The notes under the pieces are model-generated. The model was not told where the DNA came from, made no database searches, and saw only the letters and a program-made list of their open reading frames with translations. Shown here one piece after another: positions 31,943-43,092 of a stretch of 64,000 nt of DNA (positions within the stretch are counted from its first letter, which is position 1; each line of letters begins with the position of its first letter). A program made the translations under genes and the position numbers. The stretch comes from Anodontia alba (taxonomy: Eukaryota > Mollusca > Bivalvia > Lucinida > Lucinidae): positions 4,021,552 to 4,085,551 of the forward strand of contig OZ024826.1 in the NCBI GenBank assembly GCA_964016985.1. The letters run 5' to 3'.

Positions 31943-33322
31943 TATGGCAAGCTGTTTTACTATTTGTTCTATAAAGCAGATATCTTATTAAATATATCAG
32001 ATATCTTATATAATATAATATATAAGATATCTGATATATCAGATATCTTATATAAATAAGATACCTTATATGTCAATTAAGATATCTTATATGCTATATA
32101 AGATATCTGATATGCTATATAAGATATTTCAATTGACATACAAGATATATGCTATATAAAATATCTGATATGCTATATAAGATATCTTATATAGGATATA
32201 AGATATCTTATTTACGAATCAAGATACATCTTTTATTCAATTAAATATCTCATTTTATTTATCAGATATCTTAATTAGTATATCAGAAATATTATATTAA
32301 GATATAAGATATCTTATTTAACAAATAAGATATCTTATATGGTAAAGAAGATATCTTATATGTGGAATTAAATAAGATATCTAATATGATATATCAGATA
32401 TCTAAAATAGGATATAAGATATCTAATAAAGGATATAAGATATCTGATATACTTGTTCAGATATCTTATATCCTATATTAGATATCTTATATCCTGTATA
32501 AGATATCTGATATAATGTACAATAAACAGTAAAACGGCTTGCCAGCAAGCCGTTTTACTATTTATACTATAAATTAGATATCTGATTTCATATATCAGAT
32601 ATCTTATATAACATATCAGATATCTGATGAATTATATCAGATATCTTAAATAAATAAGATATTTTATATGTTAATTAAGATATCTTCTATGCTATATAAG
32701 ATATCTGATATGCTATATATAAGATATCTGAATCGACATATTAGATATCTAATATGCCATATCTGATATGCTATATAAGATACCTTCTATAGTAAAATTA
32801 ATTGTGTTGGGGTTTAACGACACGTCAACCCTTGAGGGTCATTTTGTGTCATCTCCCAGAGAAAGGGAGAAAAGAGATAGAAGAGAGAGTAGAGGAGATG
32901 AAAGAGAGGGGCAGGGAAGAAAGAGGAACAGGAATGAAAGTGAAGAAACAGAATAAAAACATTCCCCCTCTACCCTTTCCCACTACAAGGATAGCAGGCC
33001 TTGCCCAACTGTAAGCCAATATCAGTTGGACGCCCCGGTGATGTAAGATACACAGCACCTTCACACTACCCGACCACCCCCTTCTATAGTAAAAAAATCA
33101 ATAGTAAAAAAGATCTTATATGTGGAATCACTTAAGACATCTCATATATTATATGAGATATCTTATATAGGATAGAAGATATCTAAAATAGGATATAAGA
33201 TATTTGAATTAGTATATTAGATATCTTTTATCCTATATTAGATATCTGATATCCTATATAAGATACCTGATAGAATATATAAGATATCTACTTTGCATAA
33301 TAAATAGTAAAACAGCTTGCCA
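31943..33322 (-). repeat. Composite B: two AGATATCT-array units, inverted relative to composite A
   Basis: The units are 31943-32540 and 32535-33322, the latter carrying an S2 insertion. The ends are the same GGCAAGC...TTTTACTATTT sequences, and the junction is the palindrome GGCTTGCCAGCAAGCC. The marker spacer appears here as its complement (CTTATATGTGGAATTAAATA and CTTATATGTGGAATCACTTA), so both units point against composite A. Confidence 0.82.
32798..33080 (-). mobile_element. S2 retroposon inside an AGATATCT array
   Basis: The 14-bp target duplication CTTCTATAGTAAAA (32784-32797 and 33081-33094) shows insertion into composite element B. The array sequence resumes directly after it, so the array is older than this insertion. 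Confidence 0.85.
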
Positions 33323-33469
33323 TAATGTTATGCCACATGACCAAAAGCTCTGGATGGCAAAAAAAAAAAAAAAACATTTCCGGTTCCACTGATACCAACT
33401 GGTTAAAGCCAACTTTTTCTTGAATAATTAATCTTTTTGGTTAATATTCAATTGTTCATTTCATCTAAT

Positions 33470-33870
33470 AATTTCAAATACAGCTTTAAGAAGCAATTTA
33501 ACTGTTTTTCCTAAATAAATACAACTGCTTCAATGATATTTTCCAATATCAGCAGGCACGCTAGCAACCGTAATATTGGCTTTATTGTGACTATTCTAAC
33601 GCCTAGTATTAGCTAGTTGATTGATAACATATGTGTTAAATTTTTGTGTTTATGACATTTAAATGATCAGTCGACAAGAAACTCTTATGAAAATAAACTT
33701 ATGACAAAAGACAGTAGCTTTATTTTTCTGGAGAAAAAAAAAAAAAACACTGGCCATTTCAATGTCCATAAACAGCCACATTCTGCTATCCAAACCAGAA
33801 AGAGGCTCTCCATTAAAGACCGAGAGGTTATGAATGGTTGATTGTGTGACGTAGTATTTAAAATGATCTA
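33470..33870. repeat. Diverged direct duplication, right copy
   Basis: AAATACAGCTTTAAGAAG, CTTCAATGATATTTTCCAAT, CAGCAGGCAC, TATGACATTTAAATGATCA, ATTGTGTGACGTAGT. The right copy has an extra segment with an A tract (33733-33747). Confidence 0.65.
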
Positions 33871-35313
33871 TACAAAATTGTCCGACTTCTGGACACAGCC
33901 GATTACTGCAAGCTTCAATTTAGTTTATCCTGATCTACTTATTTTCCCACCAGAATATTACAGCTAGATATTATCATGTAAATCAGAATTTAAGATATAA
34001 GACTCATTAACTAATGCCAACCAAAATAACCTTACTAGAAATCAATTCAGTGGTATTTTCAGTATTATGATGGTCCTTGGAGGTTTGACAGGTTTATTGT
34101 TCGGCCTGGGAGTTTTCATATCGAAAATGTCTCGTCCGTGACGTTATCGTACCATGGGTCCATCGAATGGGTTACCCAAAAATGCGAAAAGAAGTCTCCC
34201 CGTACTTTACTATAGTGCAGATTATATTTCATTTCCTTTGGGATCATTGGGCCCATTGTGGAATCTTTGAAAATGGAGTTCTGCTCATGTATACGCTCTT
34301 GGACCCAATATTTCCGAATCCTTTAATGGCATAGGTCAACAATTAAAGCAAAAGAGAGCATTAACCATGTCCTCTGAAGTATGCTGATCTCTATAAGAAC
34401 TTTCACTGTGCACTCACAAAAGCAACATGCGCATTTAAAGAATCCTTTAACAAAACGGAATGGCAAGAGATACGAATTCGATAAAGTAATAGTCCATTCA
34501 CAACAAGGAGTCCTTTTCGTAAAAAAGAAGTCCTTTTCGTATTTTAGTATAGTCCTTTTTGCGAAAACTGCTAAAAGATAATAAACGTCAAAAATATTGC
34601 CTTTGGAAACGAAGAATACACTACAGATAAGAAATGGGAGTCTCGGTTTTATTGAGACTCTTCATAAGCAGTAATGAAGTTTGCAACCCTGCTTACGCCC
34701 TCTAGCAGACCTATCGGGCCCATCTTAATCCATTGTATAAAACTTAAAACCGCCAAACCGAAGAACCACCAAAAAGGAAAAGGAGAGAGAACAACTAAGC
34801 TGATCAAAAACCAGTCTGGAGGGACGGCTGCAGGAGGTACCCTGCTTGAAAGCCAGATACTCAAGTCCAGCTAGACAAACAAGATAATCCTGCACTAAGT
34901 AAAACAAACGCTGAAAGCATAAAGTGCAAGCACAACAAAACGTTAAGGCAGACAACTAAAGCAAACTAACATGAACAAGCATCAGACAAGTGTTCCATTC
35001 TGCTCTAGAATTCTGCCAACGTATCGCAGACCGACAGCAGATCAATAATCTGGTCTCCATCACCTCTGCGACACATCGGCTTGAAATTGAAATTCCAATA
35101 GAGGGAATGCAAGCCTCTCTATCTAGTTAACAGCACACACAAGTAAAGCAACTTTTTCTCTACTTACAGTCTGTGACCTCATTTATATACTACTTGAACT
35201 TCAGAATTAGTGAAAAATGCAACTGAAATAAACAAAGCATACAAAAAGTTATGCATTAAGCCAAGAATGAATTAAAACTTCTAACTGTATGCAGTGTTCA
35301 ACAACCCGGCTTG

Positions 35314-35354
<41 letters not shown>

Positions 35355-35550
35355 AGAAGGAAACCGCACGCCTTCCCTACATTGCAGCCGGCATGGGGGG
35401 TGAAATGACGTACTAACACCTCCCAGTCCTGACATCAGGGAAGAACATACTTCCGCATGAGTCAACCAGCCTCTCCAGGAAGAATCTGTCCAGAGTAGAC
35501 ATACAGCAACTGGACCACGGAGAGAGGCATCCGGTCTCCCACTGATAGAA
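33871..35550. other. Mixed non-coding sequence left of the recombinase element
   Basis: GC content rises toward 34.7-35.6 kb. Frames at 34649-34955 overlap on both strands and none has a recognisable domain. This may be the remaining part of the tyrosine-recombinase element, but no boundary was found. Confidence 0.35.
35313..35353 (+). repeat. Poly(A) tract of about 40
   Basis: An uninterrupted A run between GGCTTG and CAGAAGG. It could be the tail of a retroposed sequence on the plus strand, but no target duplication was seen. Confidence 0.8.
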
Positions 35551-35553
35551 ACT

Positions 35554-35985
35554 TTAAACGTCCTTAAGTAAATGTGCAACCGAGTTAATGAAACACTGTC
35601 TCAACCGCCTGGTACCTTCTATATTCAGATGCAGACCCTGATCATTTACTACAAACACTTCACGCCTAGGTTTTCCAAATCTAATAAAAGGATTGAAAGT
35701 ATGTAGAAGGCGCACTTTACTTTCCTTACACAGGTGAACGAGGCCCTTATTCACTGCCTTAACTTTATCTACTGGTTCATCTGCAACCTTATTAGCATTC
35801 ATTGCTTTGTTCCCACAAGAAAATTGATCCTTGGGACGTGGAAGAATGCAGGGTATAACAACCTGAGCACTGCTTTTCCTCCTAGCTACTAAAATAAGGT
35901 TGTTAAAACAGCTTAATATAGAACCAGAATCCATTCTCTCTATATTGTTTGTCCCTACGTGAAACAGAACAATTTTTTTGTCCAA
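35554..35985 (-). pseudogene. SGNH-hydrolase-like ORF of a mobile element
   Basis: The frame shows HVGTNNI near its start, ILPRPKDQF, then DQGLHLNIEGTRRLRQCF near its end. These resemble the Asn block and the C-terminal (D/N)-x-x-H-LN block of SGNH/GDSL hydrolases that occur in repetitive invertebrate ORFs. The expected N-terminal Ser block is not in this frame, so it is partial. It lies directly downstream of the tyrosine-recombinase remnant on the same strand, suggesting one element. Activity is unlikely. Confidence 0.55.
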
Positions 35986-36186
35986 AAATTAAGCGGCCTG
36001 TTTCAGTTTTGTGAACCAACTGATACATGTTTATACCTGGGAATGCTAAGATTTCGGCCTAGCGGATGCCCTCTGCATACTTGGCAATATAATCTGTAAC
36101 TATCTGCACCTTTATTTCAGTGTTTCTGAAATTATACATTAAAGGAACTATGTAAAACTATCGTACATCATTGAGAAATAGCCGAA

Positions 36187-36890
36187 TCAACTTTCTTCAA
36201 CTGTCTGAATAATTTTTATTGCTATAGACTCGCTTACAGACAGTTTCTCACCAAAGTCAAAAGTATGATACCTACGGTAGCAATCACTGGCCTAGTCTGC
36301 ATGATGTTGAATGAGATCCGTCGGCACCCCAGCCTTGAAGGCCCATGAGCAACACTCCCGCCCCCTCTAAAAACTGTGTGAAGCATAAAGGGTGGGGTCT
36401 TGCCCCATCTTCCCAATAAGGACTTTGATTTTCTCCTGCAACTGCTTGTAAAGCAATGGCTTCAATTTGCCATTGTCAGTCCTCATTACAAAAACGGGAT
36501 CTTGTGATGCCGCCGGCACATCTCTGATCATTGTTTTATAAGCCTCCACAGGGCACGTGACTGAACCTAGCATCGCCACCAGTGGCACTTTTAGCAACCT
36601 GCTGCCAAACTGGTTGGTTTTCGACCATTTGATCAAAACTACTATAGCACCCGTCAAGACTTTAACATCTTGTCTTATTAACTATTTGCCAGAATCAAAG
36701 TCTGCCACTGAAATGGGGACCTTATTTGACTTTCTTGCCATGAGAAAAAACATGAGAATATTCAAAATAGAGTTCTTCATTCCTCGACAGCCAGTTGACT
36801 CCTTAAAGCATAGACAGACAGTGGCGAACAAAGAACCCTTACATTCGGGCGGTAATTTATTCCTAACCAATCAAACTCTGTCATAAATAG
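36187..36890 (-). pseudogene. Degenerate tyrosine recombinase of a mobile element
   Basis: Pieces in different frames read VRNKLPPECKGSLFATVCLC at the N-side, LIKWSKTNQFGSRLLKVPLV, then YASHSF followed after a frameshift by RGGGSVAH, and finally D*ASDCYRRYHTFDFGEKLS with a stop where Trp is expected. The (H)SFRRGG and SD-YRRY blocks are the box II (R, Y) region of tyrosine recombinases, as in DIRS-like or Crypton-like elements. At least one frameshift and one in-frame stop make it non-functional. Confidence 0.65.
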
Positions 36891-37017
36891 AAATATTCTA
36901 CAGTAGGAATTCCTTACTAAAATAACGGGTGTTCCACCAGACTGGTACTAGTAATTAATGCATATGATACATATGCACCCAATAATCCATTTACCTAACC
37001 AATATAAGTCTAGAGTT

Positions 37018-37130
37018 CAATGTTTGGACGTTAGCAAACAGTGTAGACCCAGAGCGGACGCCGCAATTAGCGGCGGCTGATCAGGGTCTCCACGATTTGC
37101 ATGCAGAAATATCAACTTGTACCCGACCAG
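37018..37130 (+). repeat. Single unit of the hairpin tandem repeat
   Basis: This has the same parts as the array at 37847-38455: GCAAACAGTGTAGACCCAGA, GCGGACGCCGC, GGTCTCCACGATTTGC. It lies 0.7 kb from the array, separated by a G-rich tract and unique sequence. Confidence 0.65.
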
Positions 37131-37442
37131 TAGAAAAAAAAAGGTAAGAGAAAAGTCCAGGGAGTGCCACAATCACAAACCGCAGCCCTTCCCAGACATC
37201 AAGAGGAAGAGGAAACTGACAAATCCAAACGTACGAAAAGCACTAAGATTAGCTCTCTCTTCCTCAAGCGAGGTAATCGCAATACTAAAAGGACTGAAAA
37301 ACACAAGAATAAAATGACATATGGTAAGACATATAACAAATCGCCTCGTAGAATAAACCACAAAGCAACAAAGAGTAAGACTAACACCGGGACCACCGCT
37401 TTAGAACGGTCAGTAGAGTAAAAAAGGTAAGAGAAAAACCAC

Positions 37443-37477
37443 CGGGGGGGGGGGGGGGGGGGCAGGGGGGGGGGAGG
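37443..37477 (+). repeat. Poly(G) tract
   Basis: Two G runs (about 22 and 10) are separated by CA. Candidate G-quadruplex, or assembly-sensitive homopolymer. Confidence 0.8.
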
Positions 37478-37846
37478 TTTAAAGCACTTTAACAGCTAGC
37501 TAACTTCACCCTGGGTCCCGATGCTACTCTTAATACAGAAATACATAAAAATTCGGTTCGCATAAAGGCGCCCAACTCAGTCAATGCATCAAAGCGAAAA
37601 CATAAAAATCAAATTAATAACTATAATAAACAAAGACGAGTACTCATTGCTAATTCTACAGTATGCCACAGAGTAAATGAAAACCAATAGTTGAACCACG
37701 GCGGGCCAAGCCAAAGACATATCGTCAAGCCCCAACCCACTGGTTAAAGTTTTACGAACAGGTCGTCATTGAGTCAGAGGCCCGAACCGCCGTCGTGCAA
37801 TTAAAGAGTGAAGCATAGCCATCAACAATGATTGGATAGACAAATA

Positions 37847-38455
37847 GTCCAATTTTTGGACGTAGGCAAATAATGTAGACCCAGAGCAGACGCCAGTTAG
37901 CGGCGTCTGATCAGGGTCTCCAAAGTTTGCTCGCGGAAATGTCTTCTTGTTCCAAATCGATTTAAGCTTAGAGTCCAAAATGTTTTGAATGTATGCAAAC
38001 AATGTAGACCCAGAGCGGACGCCGCAGTTGGCGGCGTCTGATTAGTGTCTCCATTGTTTACCTGCAGAAATGTCAACTTGTTCCCAGCCAATATAAGCCA
38101 AGAATCCATTGTTTTTGTGTAGGCAAACAATGCAGACCCAGAGCGGATGCCGAAATTATCTGTTCAGGTTCTCCACAGTTTGCTTGCAGAAATGTGAAGT
38201 TGTACCTAACCAATATAAGCTAGAGTCCAATGTTTGAATATAGGCAAACAATGTAAACCTAGAGGGGCGTCTGATCAGGGTCTCCACAGTTTGTTTACAG
38301 TATTTTCAATTTGTATCTAATCAATATCAGCATAGAGTCCATTGTAGACCCAAACAATATAGACCCAGAGCGGACGCCGCATTTAATGGAGTCTAATCAA
38401 GTCCTCCATAGTTTGTTTGCAGAAATATCAACTTGTACCTAACCAATATAAAATG
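37847..38455 (+). repeat. Tandem array of a hairpin-containing ~115-bp unit
   Basis: Five units each contain GGCAAACAATGTAGACCCAG, a palindrome (GCGGACGCCG...GGCGTCTGA in the better copies), TCTCCACAGTTTGC, and AACCAATATAAGC(T/A)(A/T)GAGTCC. One more isolated unit lies at 37018-37130. The palindrome is the hairpin core found in several MITE families of this window. Confidence 0.75.
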
Positions 38456-38861
38456 TTCACATGGAAGAGAGACTTCGTCGGAACAGGCGGATACTGGCAT
38501 GCAGAAGTTCCAAAACGGGGTCCGTAGAATATTCTGCAGTTACAGACATCGTCGTCTGTAAGACAAATAAAACAAAAAGGCCCTTTTTAGGGCCACAACT
38601 ATACGAAAGATACCCTTTATAATTGTCGTTTATACCCTGGTCCTTTGTCGTTTATAACTGATGAAAGATGGCCTTATACTTTTCAAAACAGTTTATGAGG
38701 TTGTATTTACTGCTAACTTCATTCGGGGCATGGTACGTTTTCCTTTTTTAAAGATAGTTTTGATATAACAAGTTATTTGCTAGCTTCATGATAATATAAG
38801 AGCATGTCCTTTTCGGAACAATGTCATTATATGTATTGCTATTTCAAAAACGTACATTTCC

Positions 38862-39371
38862 ATAACACTTCGGCATGGCTATATACATTGTTCGGTGGTG
38901 AAAGCATGTAAGGTTGGTGAACCCCACCCCTGTTGGAGAACTGTGACTGGTTCAATGCGGGACGTCAAGAGAGCTGTTATCAAAGTACTTCTGTTAACAG
39001 GAACCTACTACCTGCAGAAGGATAGAGCAAAGTTCAAAGGAGCCTCGGTTACAGATCTATGTCTGCTCTGTTCTGCTGCAACTGAGGATAGGGTACACTT
39101 TATTGCTGAGTGCGGTGCCTTAAGTTCTGTCAGACTGCGCTACCTCGCGGAAATTGAAAATGAACTCACATATAGGAATCACCCAACCGCGGTTGCAAAC
39201 GTTCCAGACGATAAGGTAGCCTTAACGCAGTTGGTTTTGGACTGTACGTCAGCCACGGTGGCTGGTAAACTTTCGATCTCATCCCAGGAAGCTGTTGCTG
39301 TTGAACGGATCACAAGGAGGCTGTGCTTCGCGCTTCACCTGAAACGTTGTGAACTCTTGGGACAACTTTAG
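38862..39371 (+). mobile_element. Non-LTR retrotransposon, 3' end of the pol ORF
   Basis: The frame is open from just after a TAA near 38860 to the TAG at 39371, about 165 codons. It reads LLLTGTYYLQKDRAKF, CLLCSAATEDRVHFIAECGA, the zinc-knuckle-like tail (C-x2-C ... H-x4-C) that follows the reverse transcriptase in LINE-type elements. No reverse transcriptase precedes it, so the copy is 5'-truncated, as is usual for LINEs. Its end is intact, so it may be fairly young. Confidence 0.75.
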
Positions 39372-39788
39372 TGATATGAAATCCGATCTTATAGATAGAA
39401 CTAACAGTACCTTGGTAAAGAGTCAATTAAACTACATAGTTAATATAAATATTGCATAAACTTTTTACCTCTGGATGGTGGATGTATATAGTGTAATATG
39501 GCGTGTATGAATTGTGTGCATGTATGGATTTCGACAACGTTGCGGATCAGTCAGCCAGTTTCCTAGAACTGTTCGGTACAACTATACACATACATATCGT
39601 TCAACATATTGCCCTTGCCCTCCTGCCAGAGGACGAGGAAACGCAGTCAGCTTGACTGCGTCTGGGACTATCAAGTCCGGACATCTACAACAAGACAAGA
39701 CAAGACTTTACGGTAACCGTCATCGAATTCCCCCAAACCAACCCAAACTACACCGATCCACCCCATATCACGCCAAACCACCAATTAT
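39372..39788. other. 3' tail region of the non-LTR retrotransposon
   Basis: It follows the TAG of the pol ORF and carries ACAAGACAAGACAAGAC repeats near 39690 before the AT microsatellite. Probably the element's 3' UTR, by position. Confidence 0.4.
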
Positions 39789-39993
39789 AAAATAAAATAG
39801 ACAATATAGATAGATCTATTTATACATATATTGTTTATATATATACATACAAAATACATATATTGATGCAGTTTGGTGTATATATATATATTTCATATAT
39901 ATATGATAAAATAAAATAGACAATATTGATAGATCTATTTATACATATATTGTTTATATATATACATACAAAATACATATATATATATACTCA

Positions 39994-40048
<55 letters not shown>

Positions 40049-40066
40049 TCACTTATATTGATGTAG
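39789..40066. repeat. AT microsatellite with a duplicated ~90-bp block
   Basis: AAATAAAATAGACAATAT(A/T) to ATACATACAAAATACATATA occurs twice (from 39788 and from 39907). A (TA)n run of more than 50 bp follows at 39999-40046. Confidence 0.85.
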
Positions 40067-40864
40067 TTTGTTTTCTAATTTATGGCTTGATCTGCATAAC
40101 GTTTTCTGGCATTGCGCTGTATAATGATAATATGTGTTCACCCTGTTACGTTAGCCCAAAGATAAGATTTTACCCCTAGTTTCCAGCTGACATCACGAAA
40201 TTGAGAGGTTGCGGATGACATTACAGACCAAGAGTTATCTTTCTTGCTGGAGACACCCAGACTTATTTTAGACCGAATTCTAAATATGGCGAGCATAAAT
40301 ATTTCCTTCTCTCCAGGCAAATTCTGATCAAACCATAGTTATTTGATTCTTATATACCTAAAAATAACCACAGTAAAGTTTCCAGTCTCTTAGACTTTTC
40401 ATCGTCGAGGAATGACAACAGTAAAATGGCGTCATGTGTCTTCAACTTGGCTGATAAAGGGAGAGTAACCTTACAAAGCATTGGCCTATGCAACCTCTTA
40501 ATCCCCTTCGAATAAGCTTTAAATGTCTTAAGTTGGATGTAAATCAATAATACAAGTGCAGCAAAGTAAATGAATACATTTTCTATCTACAAAAGAAAGT
40601 GGTTTGGAGTGTTTTGGGGTAGTTTGGGTGGTTAAGGGTAATACAATGAACCGCCGTACCATAATGGGTATAGGGGTTCGACAGGACCGCACAGTAAAAA
40701 AAGAAAAAAACGGGACCAAAAGTTGATCGCATAGGAAAAGCCATTTTCTTGGAATTAAATAATTTTAGAACATATATTAGTTATAAAGTCTTCTTCAAAA
40801 TGCATATCAATATTTTCAAATATTCCACGGTATTAAGGAAATATCGCCAATAGGAGAAAGCAGT

Positions 40865-41200
40865 CAGTTAACTCCCTTGATTACTTTCTGTAAATAACCA
40901 GGTCCAATTAATTGGATTCCTCTGCTTTTATCATTAGTGTTTCCATTAAGTATCACTTTCTTTTCCTAAATAAATCTAATTTTAACAAGGTCATATGCCA
41001 ATACAGCTTCCAAAATATTTAGAAGAAATATTTTCTGTGCAATGAAATATATAATATTAATTAATCTTCCACGTGGATATGGGGAAATTGTTTAATGCCA
41101 CTGATGACTTATGATAAAAGCAGAGGATTCCAATTAGAAGGACCTGGTTAGTATTTGATCTACCTTGGACTTTACCTTCAAGGGAGATAATAGAAATACT
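40865..41200. mobile_element. Inverted-repeat element next to 41215
   Basis: AACCAGGTCCAATTAATTGG plus ATTCCTCTGCTTTTATCAT (40900-40940) is repeated inverted at 41110-41150. The ends are approximate. Confidence 0.55.
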
Positions 41201-41214
41201 GCTGCTATCTCTCA

Positions 41215-41652
41215 TTGAATATGCTCGTTTCGCCGGAGAAAAGACGGGACCAAATTTTCGCGCAAATATGCATGTCCTAAATTTCTGCAAGTATCACCAA
41301 AATAGTAAATGATAAGTAGTTTTTATGGTACATGCCAACCAAAATCATTCCAACCATTTTGATTGAGTTATTGAACAAATGGCCAAACAATATGTGAATG
41401 TATACCTTTGTTTTCACAATGTGCGGCAATGCCTTAAATTATTTTGGTCCCAGCCTGGTTCCGGGCACATTATTTCGAAAAGTGATGCACAAGCTATCAA
41501 ATTTTTTTGGTTTGAGAATTCACTAGAACATTTTGGTTAGCATATATGATAAAAAAAAAACTGCTTACCATTTACTAATTTGGCGATACTTGCAGAAATT
41601 TAGGACATGGTCATTTGGTTCCGTCTTTTCTCCGGCCGACATGGGCCTATTC
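41215..41652. mobile_element. Terminal-inverted-repeat element with ~110-bp arms
   Basis: CCGGAGAAAAGACGGGACCA (left) and GGTTCCGTCTTTTCTCCGG (right) start inverted arms that continue through GTCCTAAATTTCTGCAAGTA. The centre is unique and without a coding frame. Confidence 0.7.
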
Positions 41653-42842
41653 AGTTGGCAATATTTAGTTTAAACATATTTTATTGCATAATACAAGTAC
41701 AACAAAGTAACAAATTTGACATACAAAACGATATAGGATTAGAACGAAAGCATATAAATACTTATTGAGTTCTTCTCTACGGTGTATATTTCGTTGTTGA
41801 CTTGAAGGCAGATTGTTTCACAGATCAAGGCAAAATGTTGTGGTTTATTTCATGTAAGAAGGTAAAATAAATTAGTTGACAAAACACACACAAAAATATA
41901 GAATAAAAAAAATAAGAATAAAGAAAAAGTAAGAAAAAATGAAAATAGATAGATAAATAATAAATAAATAATTCAATAAATGTTTGTATAAAGAAAACAA
42001 TAATATGAATCAAACAGTGTATAACAAGGTATATGAAAATGGCATTCTTGGAGAGGAACAACTGAATTTGCATCTACAGGCAGACAATGCAGATATAGTT
42101 CAGGACAAGTTGTACCTGCAACATGCATTTACCACAGATTTAAAACCGTTTAGTGTCCAATATAAATTTATGAACTTTCTCAAAAATGCTTTGTTTTTGT
42201 CAACAGAGAGGTTTGAGCTGCCGTATAGCAGCAGATTTAAAGTAGGTGTCTGAATTGTAGAAATAACATTCATTAAAGCTGTGCGTTGAGTTTGGTAATG
42301 TGAGCAATGGAAAAAATAATGCTGGCAATATTTCTTAACAACGAGGAATATTTGAAAATCTGTCTATGCATTTTGAAGACGGCTCTATAACTAATATGTA
42401 TACCTGCCAAAATTTATCAAATCCCATGAAGCATAAAGGCATTTCCTGTGCGATCAAGTTGAGCGTAGGTCAACTTTATTTATTTATTTATTTATCTATT
42501 TTTTTTTTTTTTTTTTTGTTTTGTTTTGTTTTTGTCCCGTCTTCCGTCGAATGCAACTACCCGAAATTATAAGTTATATTAGTATATTGTTTGCTGCTTA
42601 TGATTATTGTTTTCTTTCATATATTGTTTGTTGTTAGAATATTATGTATTCAAATCATTCATCACGTTAGTTAACAAGTCCATGCAATGAGAACCCATGG
42701 ATATCTTGATTTTGCTCAAAACCATGAATTGTGGGTACTCGTTAGAATCGCCTATTTTGGCGAATCTAAGGAGCGCACGATCCATGTTGATGTGGAAATA
42801 GCATTTTCATAGACAAAAATGCTAATTCTACACATATAAAAC
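41653..42842. other. No gene; low-complexity AT sequence
   Basis: 41880-41970 is A-rich, 42478-42535 is (TTTA)n plus poly(T). 42712-42765 is a small piece of an M2 stem (TTGTGGGTACTCGTTAGAAT). Confidence 0.5.
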
Positions 42843-43092
42843 TCTCCCAGGGTGGGGTGAGGGTACCTGTTCCCTTGTTCCCCTGAAAAAATCGGCATTT
42901 TCCCTTTTTCCCCAAAATCAAAATCTTTATCTTCTATGTTCCCTATTCCCAAAAATTGCCTTTGTTCCCCCGTTCCCTCTCGGACCCATCAATTCTGATG
43001 GGTCCGAGGTTCCCTTCAGATTTTGGACCTTTGTTCCCTTGTTCCCCTGAAATAAATGACATTATTCTCCTGTTCCCCAAAACCCCTGGGAG
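42843..43092. mobile_element. Palindromic element rich in GTTCCC words
   Basis: CTCCCAGGGTGGGG at the left and CCCCTGGGAG at the right. The interior repeats TTGTTCCCCTGAAA and has a hairpin GGACCCATCAATTCTGATGG. Structurally like 6187-6474, but its sequence is unrelated. Confidence 0.65.

Noticed and set aside
29590..33320. CRISPR-like array
   Set aside because: A regular repeat-spacer layout is visible, but repeats are 8-bp palindromes with 13-bp AT spacers in an animal genome; no cas-like genes.
34649..34955. Frames on both strands near the recombinase element
   Set aside because: They overlap antiparallel with no domain; more likely untranslated parts of a decayed element.
35298..35579. 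Minus-strand frame ending in poly-Phe
   Set aside because: The Phe run is the poly(A) tract read in reverse; the rest has no recognisable domain.
41825..42073. Minus-strand hydrophobic frame (possible membrane protein)
   Set aside because: Phe/Ile/Tyr-rich because the DNA is A-rich; no splice sites and no pattern of real membrane helices.
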